In this document: in pieces, positions 28,001 to 34,987 of the stretch
Layout: every line of letters begins with the position of its first letter
Position numbering within the stretch: position 1 is the first letter of the stretch
Origin: Magnetospirillum fulvum
Lineage (GTDB): Bacteria > Pseudomonadota > Alphaproteobacteria > Rhodospirillales > Magnetospirillaceae
Direction of reading: 5' to 3'
NCBI RefSeq assembly: GCF_900108475.1
Contig: NZ_FNWO01000003.1
Span: 1-64,000 of the forward strand
DNA: 64,000 nucleotides
Notes under the pieces: model-generated
Database searches by the model: none
Told to the model about the DNA's origin: nothing
The model's input: the letters and a program-made list of their open reading frames with translations, nothing else
Program-made: the position numbers and the translations under genes

Positions 28001-31000
28001 CGATTCCTTTGACGGGATCGCGACGATCATTGGCAGCGCCGCCGCCGACACCTTCATCGGCGGCACCGCTTCGGTTCTGGCGACGATGGATGGTGCCACC
28101 GGCTCGGACTGGGTCGATTACCGCTATGTCAGCGGGGCGAGCGGGGTCACCGTCGATCTGACCGACAGCCTCAACAATGGCGGCGCGGCGGTCAACGACC
28201 GGCTTGCCAACGTCGAGAACATCACCGGCACCACCAATGCCGATCTGTTCTATGCCAGTTCGGCGGCCAACAGCTTTGTCGGCAATGGCGGCACCGATAT
28301 CGTCAGCTATGCCCGCGCCGGAGCGGCGGTGACGGTCGATCAGACCTCGGGCAATCACGGCAGCGGGTATGCATCGGGCGATTCCTTTAACGGGATCGCG
28401 ACGATCGTCGGCAGCACCGCCGCCGACACCTTCATCGGCGGGACCGGGGCAAGCTCGGCGACGATGGATGGCGGCAGCGGTTCGGACTGGGCCGATTACC
28501 GCTATTTGAGCGGCGGGGTCGGGGTTACCGTCAACCTGTTCACCCACGTCAATGGCGGCGCGGCCAGCAACGACAAGTTGACCAGTATCGAGAACGTCTA
28601 CGGCTCGATCTATTCCGATACCTTTGTCGCCGATGGAACCGGCAACAGCTTTGTCGGCAATGGCGGCACCGACTGGGTCAGCTATGCCTCGCTGACCGAC
28701 ACCTCGCACGGTGCCACCGTCGATCTGTCGAACAACGCCAACAATGCGGGATCGGCGGCGCTGGACCGGTTGAGCAATGTCGAGAACATCATCGGTTCGG
28801 GCGGCAACGACAAGCTGATCGGCGATGCCCTCAACAACACCTTCATCGGCGGGTTGGGCTCGGATTCGTTCGACGGCGGCAGCGGCGGCCTGGACGTCGT
28901 CACCTATGCCTCCAGCACCGCCGGTTTGTCGATCGACCTGACCGGCGGCGGTTACGGCACCCTGGAGGCCCAGGGCGACAGCTTCGTCCGTATCGCCACT
29001 ATCGTCGGCAGCGCCCAGGCCGACACCTTCATGAGCGGCACCGGAACCGCGTCGGTGACGATGAGCGGCGGCGGCGGCACCGATTGGGTCAGCTATCAAT
29101 ATGCGACCGGCGCCGCGACGATCGACCTCACCTATAACGGCACCACCAGCCTGAACGGCGGTTCCGCGCTTTACGATCACCTGATCGGGATCGAGAACGT
29201 CCGGGGCTCGACCTATAACGATATGGTCTTCGCCGATTCCTCCGCCAACAGCATCATTGGCGGCGGCGGCACCGACATCGTCAGCTATGCCCGTGGAACG
29301 GCGATGACGATCGACCTGACCGGGGGCGGGCGCTCGACCGGCTATGCGTCGGGCGATTCCTTGAGCGGGATCGCGACGGTGATCGGCAGTTCCGGCAACG
29401 ACACCTTTATCGGTGGCACCGCCACGGGCTCATCGACGATGAGCGGCGGCGGCGGCACCGACTGGATCACCTATCAATACGCGACCAGCGCCGCGACGCT
29501 CGATCTGACCGCCACCTCGGCCAATGGCGGCTCGGCCCAATACGACCATGTCAGCGGGATCGAGAACGTCCGGGGCTCGACCTATAGCGACACCTTCTTT
29601 GCCGATTCCGTCGCCAACAGCTTTATCGGCGGCGGTGGCACCGATATCGTCAGCTATGCCCGTGGCAGCGCGATGACGATCGACCTGACCGGGGGCGGGC
29701 GCTCGACCGGCTTTGCCTCGGGCGATTCCTGGAGCGGGATCGCGACGGTGATCGGCAGTTCCGGCAACGACACCTTTATCGGCGGCACCGCCACGGGCTC
29801 ATCGACGATGGCCGGCGGCGGCGGCACCGACTGGATCACCTATCAATACGCGACCAGCGCCGCGACGCTCGATCTGACCGCCACCTCGGCCAATGGCGGC
29901 TCGGCCCAATACGACCATGTCAGCGGGATCGAGAACGTCCGGGGCTCGACCTATAACGACACCTTCTTCGCCGATTCCGTCGCCAACAGCTTCATCGGCG
30001 GCGGCGGCACCGATATCGTCAGCTATGCGCGGACCGCGGCGGCGACGGTGATCGACCAGACCTCGGGCAATCACGGCAGCGGGTATGCCTCGGGCGATAC
30101 CTATAGCGGGATCGCGACGATCATCGGCGGCACCGGCAACGACACCTTTATCGGCGGTACGGCCAGCGGCTCGGCGACGATGAGCGGCGGCGGCGGGACC
30201 GATTGGGTCAGCTATCAATACGCGACCAGTGGCGCGACGGTCGATCTCACCTACAACAACACCACCAGCCTCAACAGCGGGTCGGCGGCCAACGACCATC
30301 TGATCGGGATCAAGAGCATCCGGGGCTCGGCCTATAACGACACGTTCTATGCCGACAGCAACGCCAACAGCTTCATCGGCGGCGGTGGCACCGATATCGT
30401 CAGCTACGCCCATGGAACGGCGATGACGATCAACCTTGGCGGGACCAACCGTTCGACCGGCCTTGCCTCGGGCGATTCCTATAGCGGGATCGCGACGGTG
30501 ATCGGCAGTTCGGGCGGCGACACCTTCATCGGCGGAACCTCGTCGGGCTCGGCGGTGATGAGCGGCGGCGGCGGCACTGACTGGGTCACCTATCAATATG
30601 CGACCGGTGGCAAGGCGACGGTCAATCTCGCCACCGGCAGCAATGGCGGCACGGCGGCGAACGACCGTCTGAGCGGGGTCGAAAACATCGTCGCCTCGAA
30701 CCAGGGCGACGTGCTGACCGGCAACGGCAACGCCAACAGCTTCATCAGCGGCGGCGGGGCCGACACGATCGACGGCGGCAGCGGGATCGACACCGTCAGC
30801 TACACCTTCAACAGCGGCACGGTCCACACCATCAATCTGGCCAACAATGCCGCCAACAGCGGCGGCTATGCCGCCGGTGATGTCCTGTCCAATATCGAGG
30901 TGGTGATCGGCGGCAACAGCGGCGACACCATCACCGGCAACAGCTCCAGTACGACGACGATCATCGGCGGCACTGGCAACGACCTGTTCTTTGGCGGTTC

Positions 31001-32960
31001 GGTCGGGGATTCCTTTAGTGGTGGCAACGGGACCGATACGGTCAGCTATAACAACGATTCAAGCGGCGTCGGGTTGACGATCAGCCTGACCAACACCGCC
31101 AACAGCAGCGGTTATGCCCAGGGCGACAGTTACACCAGCATCGAAACCATTATCGGAACCGGCTTTGACGACACCTTCATCGGCGGCACGGCCAGCGGGT
31201 CGGCGACGATGGACGGGGCGGTCGGCTCGGATTGGATCAGCTATGCCGGTCTGGCGGCGGCGACGGTCTCGCTCGGTGGCGGAACCAATGCGGGGTCGGC
31301 GCAATACGACAAGCTGGTCAATATCGAGAATATCCTGGGATCGGGCAATGCCGACGTCCTGACCGGCAGCACCGCCACCAACACCATCAATGCCGGGGCG
31401 GGCGACGATACGATTTTCGGCAGTGGCGGTAGCGACAGCATCGACGGCGGAGTCGGCAGTCACGACATCATCGATTATTCCGTCAACGCCGCTGGAGCCG
31501 CCAACGACCGGGCGGTCACCGTCTATCTTGGCGGCTTTGACGAGGTGGGCAACAATTCCAGCTCGCACAGCGTCACAATGCCCGCCGGCTATACCGGCTA
31601 TGGCCTGAACGACCTTGCCGTCGCCAATACGGTCGTCGCCGATTATTACGCCAATATCGAAGACGTCCGGGGTGGCGGCGGCAACGACATCCTGATCGGC
31701 ACCACCGGAATCAACACGATCTATGGCGGGTCGGGCAACGACACGTTGGGCGGCGGAGGCGGTGGCGACCGGCTCGATGGCGGCGGCGGGACCGATACGG
31801 TGACCTATGCCTGGGAATCCTTCGGTGTTTCGGTCTATCTGGGCGGCACCACCCAAACCGGCGCGGCCGTCGGTGGATTGTCGCTGCCGACCGGCTATAC
31901 CGGCGGCGGGTTCGACAACGGCAAGGTCGATTATTACGCCAGTATCGAGAACGTGGTCGGCAGCGCGAACAAAGACTTTATCGTCGGCAGCAGCGGCGAC
32001 AACGTGATCACCGGCTATGGCGGGGCCGACACGATCTATGGCATGGGCGGCAACGACACCATTTTCGGCGGGTTGGGCAGCGAGTCTATCGACGGCGGCA
32101 GCGGGACCGACACGATCAATTACAGCACCGCCTCGGGCGGGGTCAGCGTCGACCTTAACCTTGCCACCAACAACGCCACCAGCATCGGCGGGGTCAGCTT
32201 CACCGACACCCTGGTCAGTATCGAGAACATCGTCGGCAGCACGTCGGGCAACAACGTGCTGGGCGGCAATACCTTCAACAACACGATCTGGGGCGGCACC
32301 GGCAGCGATACCCTGTGGGGCGGCGGCGGCACCGCCGACGTCTTGTACGGCGGCACCGGCAACGATACCTTTTTCGGTGGGGTGGGAACGGAAACGCTGA
32401 ACGGCGAAATCGGCAACGACACCGTCGATTACAGCAGTTCCACTAGCGGGATCAGCATCGACCTTACCACCGGGGTGGGTATCAATCTCGGCGGGACGAC
32501 GTTCCACGACACGCTGGTCAGCATCGAGGCGATTACCGGATCGAACCAAGGCGATCAGATCAGCGGCAACGGCACCAACAGGAACATCCACGGCGGCGGC
32601 GGCGACGATACCTTCACCTTAAGCGGGATCGGGAGCCTGGACGGCGGCGCCGGAATCGACAGCCTGATCTATACCGGCAGTGATTACGGGCCTCTGTTTT
32701 TTAATGTCACCAATATTGAATCCGTCGATATCCGCAACGGCAATCATGGCGATGGATATTCGGTATCATCCGAGAGCATCGTCAATATCCTGGGCAGCAG
32801 TTCGTCTCGTACTCTGGACTTCACGATCGATACCGGAGATTCGTTCACCCTCAGTAGTGGCGGGGGTCAGGACGTGGTCCATACCGGAAATACGTACACC
32901 ATCTATTCCGATAACTCCCATGCGACCCAGCTCGCCCAGCTACAACTGCATCAAGGATGA
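22068..32960 (+). CDS. Giant RTX-type repetitive surface protein (type I secretion substrate)
   Basis: A 3,630-residue protein, the presumed cargo of the surrounding exporter. No Sec signal. Residues 1-75 form a beta-rich head (GQFRLNLAQSAVARVDIVDI), followed by a Pro/Ala/Ser-rich linker (about 85-205) and a non-repeated domain to about 420. Then comes a long array to about 3,525 built from roughly 18 units of about 110-125 residues, each with NSFIGGGGTDIVSY, SGDSYSGIATIVGSSGNDTF and GGTASGSATMDG-type segments; these contain calcium-binding RTX motifs (GGxGxDxU). Classic nonapeptides such as GGSGNDTLGGGG occur near the C-terminus. The last 100 residues should hold the uncleaved secretion signal. 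The composition is Gly/Ser/Thr/Asp-rich with almost no Cys. Function as adhesin or biofilm protein is inferred. GAGGAG precedes the start. Confidence 0.93.
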   Translation: MAEAQQVKVIESVQGQFRLNLAQSAVARVDIVDIDLVIETKSGERLILAGAALDSTSDKPPGVMFTDGLVSSTQLFALVAQVESPSVPVPAMTSLSEYEAQKTKGPRSFVTSGEPNGEADAASAADSAPPAADVPSDVAPLSSPPPTTVETLLDDAKKQLDGETSKHGDFSSPPQPIPPQSPPSSPPATPGAATTVPQLPTLQVWFGNYSGSETVGSTVYGAGGTTASDPRNFSANAPLAANSSEQIAPEVLTVTGNQTVYVDGVGPLLGTTGSVDANATNYYSKVFVARIVGTFNKAGSMTITGLPLGFSLVSLSAAFTVVNTVAATATSAGVWTITLVDSTEAITSFPLKLIYPTTASASQITLDFAESVYYSGANYDLHQKVVIQVKEVHSAADLDVTAPDPNDSTKTVAVDILPSNGVPNLVYVQGSHNTIYGGIADDTMVSQGAANTFDGGGGINTVDFSGDATSHTINLATNANHGGYAEGSVLTNISVIRAGSGGDTITGNASTSTTIYGGSGNDLMAGGSAGDVFVGGGGRDTVTYAASAAVTVDQTGGGRSSGDALGDSYSGIATLVGSGVADTFIGGTSAGSATMDGNGGSDWVDYTYVSVANNRGVTVNLNDSTANSGGAISDRLVNIENIKGSTGNDLFYASTEANSFVGNGGTDTVSYTGPTAVTIDQVSGRGRGTGAASGDSYNGIATIVGSAGNDTFIGGTASGSAVMDGATGNNWVSYNYTGSSSVTINLSTGTNSGAASNDRLVNVANVYGSDGNDLFIADSRANSFIGGGGVDVVRYDGLTAVTVDQTGGNRGTGAASGDTYGGIATIVGGSGNDIFVGGTASGSATMDGSSGDNWVTYQNATGPVTLDLTGSFANGGAAQYDHLVNVENVAGSSAADLFYADSAVNSFVGGGGQDTVSYAGDSSGGLIIDLTGRGYGSGYASGDSYSGIAAVIGSSGNDTFIGGIGSGLGTMDGATGSDWVDYEFVEVVYGRGVTVDLTDSANNAGGASKDRLLNIENIKGTSGNDLFYASSDTNSFIGNGGTDIVSYARDSSGTLVLDQTGRGQGTSTASGDSYTGIATLVGSAGNDTFIGGTAAGSATMDGAGGTNWISYQYPGSSGVTVNLATGANGGAASNDHFINIENVLGSSGNDTFFADAAANSFVGGGGTDVVSYAGLTAVTVDQTGGNRGTGAASGDTYGGIATILGGSGNDTFVGGTAAGSATMDGAGGSNWVTYQNAAGSATLDLGGGTANGGAALNDRLFNIANIVASSHGDTLTGNGADNSFISGAGADTIDGGSGHDTVDYSADASSHTVNLASNGNHGGKAEGDRLDNIEVVIGGNSGDTLTGNATASTTLIGGTGNDLLAGGSAADYFNGGAGADVVTYDGLGTVTVDQTAGNHGTGAAAGDQYVNVETIVGSSGVDTFVGGTASGSATMDGGGGRDWIDYEYLAVGVGVTVNLASGTTSGAVTTDRFVNIENVYGSVNNDVFIASGLGNTFNGGGGSDWVSYAQNGGIAVTIDLYNHLSSGGASNDSLIAIQNLIGSTNRDTFYADGNTNSFIGGGGADIVSYSNSTVDLIIDQTQSGIATGLARGDGYSGIATIVGGSLSDTFIGGTASGSATMDGSGGENWVSYLNATSGATVNLATGVNAGSALYDHFVNVKNIVASAYGDRLTGDSNNNTFFAGAGADTFTGGGGIDVVSYSQSRDSLVIDQAGYGRGTSAAAGDAYSGIATIIGSTAVDTFIGGTAAGSATMFSGGGSDWINYQYLTGGTGATVDLLNNSNNSGAAANDRTNGIENVIGSAYADLFYADGETNSFIGGTGNDVVSYVRSGVLTGMVIDQTGGGHATGFAGNDYYSSIETISGSQYDDTFIGGTAAVLATMDGGVGSDWVDYQYVTGASGVTVDLTNSLNNGGAAGNDRLTNVENIRGTANADLFYASAAANSFVGNGGTDTVSYARAGSAVTVDQTSGNHGSGYASGDSFDGIATIIGSAAADTFIGGTASVLATMDGATGSDWVDYRYVSGASGVTVDLTDSLNNGGAAVNDRLANVENITGTTNADLFYASSAANSFVGNGGTDIVSYARAGAAVTVDQTSGNHGSGYASGDSFNGIATIVGSTAADTFIGGTGASSATMDGGSGSDWADYRYLSGGVGVTVNLFTHVNGGAASNDKLTSIENVYGSIYSDTFVADGTGNSFVGNGGTDWVSYASLTDTSHGATVDLSNNANNAGSAALDRLSNVENIIGSGGNDKLIGDALNNTFIGGLGSDSFDGGSGGLDVVTYASSTAGLSIDLTGGGYGTLEAQGDSFVRIATIVGSAQADTFMSGTGTASVTMSGGGGTDWVSYQYATGAATIDLTYNGTTSLNGGSALYDHLIGIENVRGSTYNDMVFADSSANSIIGGGGTDIVSYARGTAMTIDLTGGGRSTGYASGDSLSGIATVIGSSGNDTFIGGTATGSSTMSGGGGTDWITYQYATSAATLDLTATSANGGSAQYDHVSGIENVRGSTYSDTFFADSVANSFIGGGGTDIVSYARGSAMTIDLTGGGRSTGFASGDSWSGIATVIGSSGNDTFIGGTATGSSTMAGGGGTDWITYQYATSAATLDLTATSANGGSAQYDHVSGIENVRGSTYNDTFFADSVANSFIGGGGTDIVSYARTAAATVIDQTSGNHGSGYASGDTYSGIATIIGGTGNDTFIGGTASGSATMSGGGGTDWVSYQYATSGATVDLTYNNTTSLNSGSAANDHLIGIKSIRGSAYNDTFYADSNANSFIGGGGTDIVSYAHGTAMTINLGGTNRSTGLASGDSYSGIATVIGSSGGDTFIGGTSSGSAVMSGGGGTDWVTYQYATGGKATVNLATGSNGGTAANDRLSGVENIVASNQGDVLTGNGNANSFISGGGADTIDGGSGIDTVSYTFNSGTVHTINLANNAANSGGYAAGDVLSNIEVVIGGNSGDTITGNSSSTTTIIGGTGNDLFFGGSVGDSFSGGNGTDTVSYNNDSSGVGLTISLTNTANSSGYAQGDSYTSIETIIGTGFDDTFIGGTASGSATMDGAVGSDWISYAGLAAATVSLGGGTNAGSAQYDKLVNIENILGSGNADVLTGSTATNTINAGAGDDTIFGSGGSDSIDGGVGSHDIIDYSVNAAGAANDRAVTVYLGGFDEVGNNSSSHSVTMPAGYTGYGLNDLAVANTVVADYYANIEDVRGGGGNDILIGTTGINTIYGGSGNDTLGGGGGGDRLDGGGGTDTVTYAWESFGVSVYLGGTTQTGAAVGGLSLPTGYTGGGFDNGKVDYYASIENVVGSANKDFIVGSSGDNVITGYGGADTIYGMGGNDTIFGGLGSESIDGGSGTDTINYSTASGGVSVDLNLATNNATSIGGVSFTDTLVSIENIVGSTSGNNVLGGNTFNNTIWGGTGSDTLWGGGGTADVLYGGTGNDTFFGGVGTETLNGEIGNDTVDYSSSTSGISIDLTTGVGINLGGTTFHDTLVSIEAITGSNQGDQISGNGTNRNIHGGGGDDTFTLSGIGSLDGGAGIDSLIYTGSDYGPLFFNVTNIESVDIRNGNHGDGYSVSSESIVNILGSSSSRTLDFTIDTGDSFTLSSGGGQDVVHTGNTYTIYSDNSHATQLAQLQLHQG
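23341..32660 (+). repeat. Tandem coding repeats of the giant surface protein
   Basis: About 18 imperfect repeats with a period near 330-370 bases run through the gene, recognisable by the recurring codons for GIATIVGS..DTFIGG. Copies differ by point changes and small length changes; the pair 29281-29649 and 29650-30018 (369 bases each) is almost identical, showing recent duplication or gene conversion. The pair around 27.7 and 28.1 kb is also close. Confidence 0.9.
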
Positions 32961-34984
32961 GTGGACCTGAACCGACCCTGTCGCTAACGGAAGCGCTGAC
33001 GGCGGCTTTGGCCGGGATCGGTCGGCCCGGCCCGTTGGCCCCGGACGATCCCGCCGCCGATCCGCTGGCCCTGCTGCGCGAGGCGCTGTCGCCGCTGGGG
33101 CTTGAGGCCCGGCCGCTCAGCCGGGGCGCTTTCGTGCCGCATTTCGCCGGGGATGCCGTCGCGGTGCTGGCCGAGGTGGCGGACGGAGCGGGTTGGCAGG
33201 CGCTGGTGCCCCGTCCCGGCGGCGGCTATGACCGCGCCGAGGCTGATGGCACCTTGTCGCCGCTTGAAGACGGACCGGTCGCGGAGCCCCGGCGGGTGTT
33301 CCTGCTGGTTCCGCTGGCCGAGCCCAATCTGAAGATCAGCGTGCTGCCGTTCCTGCGCCGTCACGCCCGTCTGCTGGTGCCGATCGTCGCCGGAGGGGTG
33401 GTGTCGAACCTGCTGGCGCTGGCGTTGCCGTTGTTCGCCAGCTTCGTGTTCGACAAAGTTCTCGGCAACGGGGTCAGCGAGACCCTGTGGGCGATGACGA
33501 TTGGAATCGGGCTGGCGATCCTGCTCGATTACATGGTCCGCACCCTGCGGGTCCAGATCTTCGAGCGGCTGGCGGTGGTGACCGAAGGCGACATCGACCG
33601 AGGTCTGTTCGCGAACCTGCTGCACAAAAGAGGGGCCTTGCCCCCCATCGGGGTCGTTCTCGACAAATACAAACAGATCCTGGCCAGCCGCGATTTCGTC
33701 TCCTCGACCTTTCTGTTGGCGCTGGCCGATCTGCCCTTCCTGTTTTTGTTCCTCGCCGCGATCGCGATTGTGTCCGGCCCGCTGGTGCTGGTGCCGATCG
33801 TGTTGGGCAGCCTGTCGATCGCGGTCAATCTGGCGTTCACCGGCCCGGCCCGGCAATACGACATGCTGGCGCGCAAGGCGGGCGAGTTGCGGATTTCGCT
33901 GCTGGCCGACGTTCTGATCGCCCGTGATGTGGTGCTGACGACGGCGTTGCGCGCCGACAGCACCCGGCACTGGCGGCGGATCAGCGATTCCGCGGCGGTG
34001 GCGGCAGGGCGGGCGCGCTTCTGGTACGGGCTGTCGAACACCTTCAACCTGCTGGCGTCGAATCTGGCCTATGCGGCGGTGCTGGTCGGCGGGGCCTACC
34101 TGATCGAGGGGCAGGTGCTGACCTCGGGCGGTCTGATGGCCTGTTCGCTGCTGACCTCGCGGGCGATGGCGACGGTGGCCTCGGTGGTGCTGCTCTCGAC
34201 CCGGATGAGCGAATTCCGTCGGGCGATGCACGATCTCGATGCGATCCTGCCCGCGACGGCGATGGTGGCGACCGAGCCGCGCCCGACCGACCCGACCGGG
34301 GACATCCAACTGGTCAACCTGACCTGGCGGCCGCGTCCCGACGCCCGCCCGGTGCTGAGCGGACTCGATCTGCGGGTGCGGCCGGGCGAGATCATCGGCA
34401 TCGCCGGTCTGCCCGGTGCGGGAAAGACCACCTTGCTTCGGATGATCGCCGGAGCCGAGCGGCCGAGCGATGGCGAGGTTCTGCTCGACATGCATCCGAT
34501 CGAGAAATGGGATGTCCGCCAACTGGCCCGCTCAATCGGCTTCAAGACGCAGGATTCAATGCTGTTCGAGGGCAGCATCGAATCCAACATCCGCGCCGGG
34601 CGTCCGGCGGTGATCGCCCAGCACATGGCCGACGTGCTCGACCGCTCGGGCCTGCGCCATGCGATCGACCGGGGCGAGCTGACCCTGGCGACCGAGGCCG
34701 GGCCGCGCGGCAGCTATCTGTCGGGGGGGCAGCGCCACATGGTTTCGCTGGCCCGCGCTTTGTTGGGCGAGCCGCCGCTGATGCTGCTCGACGAGCCATC
34801 GACCGGGTTCGATTCGCAGTTGGAGAAGGGGTTGTCCGACTATATCCACAGCCTCGCCGGGCGGCGGACGGTGCTGTTGAGCAGCCACAGCCGCAATCTG
34901 CTCGGGGCCTGCACCCGGATCATCGTGCTGAGCCAGGGGCGGATCGTCACCGACGGACCGCGCGATAAGGTGCTGGGTGGCTGA
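32957..34984 (+). CDS. Type I secretion ABC exporter (permease-ATPase)
   Basis: Energises export of the giant protein (SiiF/LapB/HlyB role); 675 residues. The first about 120 residues occupy the place of the C39-peptidase-like domain of HlyB but show no catalytic Cys-His pair, as expected for a cargo that is not processed. Membrane domain about 130-420 with six segments; ATPase domain with Walker A GLPGAGKT (484-491), signature LSGGQ (588-592) and Walker B LMLLDEPSTG. Its start overlaps the last codons of the giant gene (ATGAG, 4 bases), so the two are translationally coupled. Length is normal for the family. Confidence 0.92.
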   Translation: MSGPEPTLSLTEALTAALAGIGRPGPLAPDDPAADPLALLREALSPLGLEARPLSRGAFVPHFAGDAVAVLAEVADGAGWQALVPRPGGGYDRAEADGTLSPLEDGPVAEPRRVFLLVPLAEPNLKISVLPFLRRHARLLVPIVAGGVVSNLLALALPLFASFVFDKVLGNGVSETLWAMTIGIGLAILLDYMVRTLRVQIFERLAVVTEGDIDRGLFANLLHKRGALPPIGVVLDKYKQILASRDFVSSTFLLALADLPFLFLFLAAIAIVSGPLVLVPIVLGSLSIAVNLAFTGPARQYDMLARKAGELRISLLADVLIARDVVLTTALRADSTRHWRRISDSAAVAAGRARFWYGLSNTFNLLASNLAYAAVLVGGAYLIEGQVLTSGGLMACSLLTSRAMATVASVVLLSTRMSEFRRAMHDLDAILPATAMVATEPRPTDPTGDIQLVNLTWRPRPDARPVLSGLDLRVRPGEIIGIAGLPGAGKTTLLRMIAGAERPSDGEVLLDMHPIEKWDVRQLARSIGFKTQDSMLFEGSIESNIRAGRPAVIAQHMADVLDRSGLRHAIDRGELTLATEAGPRGSYLSGGQRHMVSLARALLGEPPLMLLDEPSTGFDSQLEKGLSDYIHSLAGRRTVLLSSHSRNLLGACTRIIVLSQGRIVTDGPRDKVLGG

Positions 34985-34987
34985 CCG

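Noticed and set aside
22794-29180. A stop-free antisense frame of 2,128 codons against the giant gene
   Set aside because: It mirrors the repetitive GC-rich coding strand (GAC, GGC, ATC codons read backwards give few stops), has a low-complexity Arg/Asp/Ala/Gly translation and no ribosome site, and its periodicity copies that of the sense gene.
29799-32591. Further antisense frames in the 3' part of the giant gene (29799-30827, 31059-32591)
   Set aside because: Same reason: reverse readings of the repeat array with no protein-like features.
23341-32660. Regular spacing of repeats as a possible CRISPR array
   Set aside because: The period is about 350 bases, the repeats are degenerate and coding, and no short identical direct repeats with unique spacers are seen.
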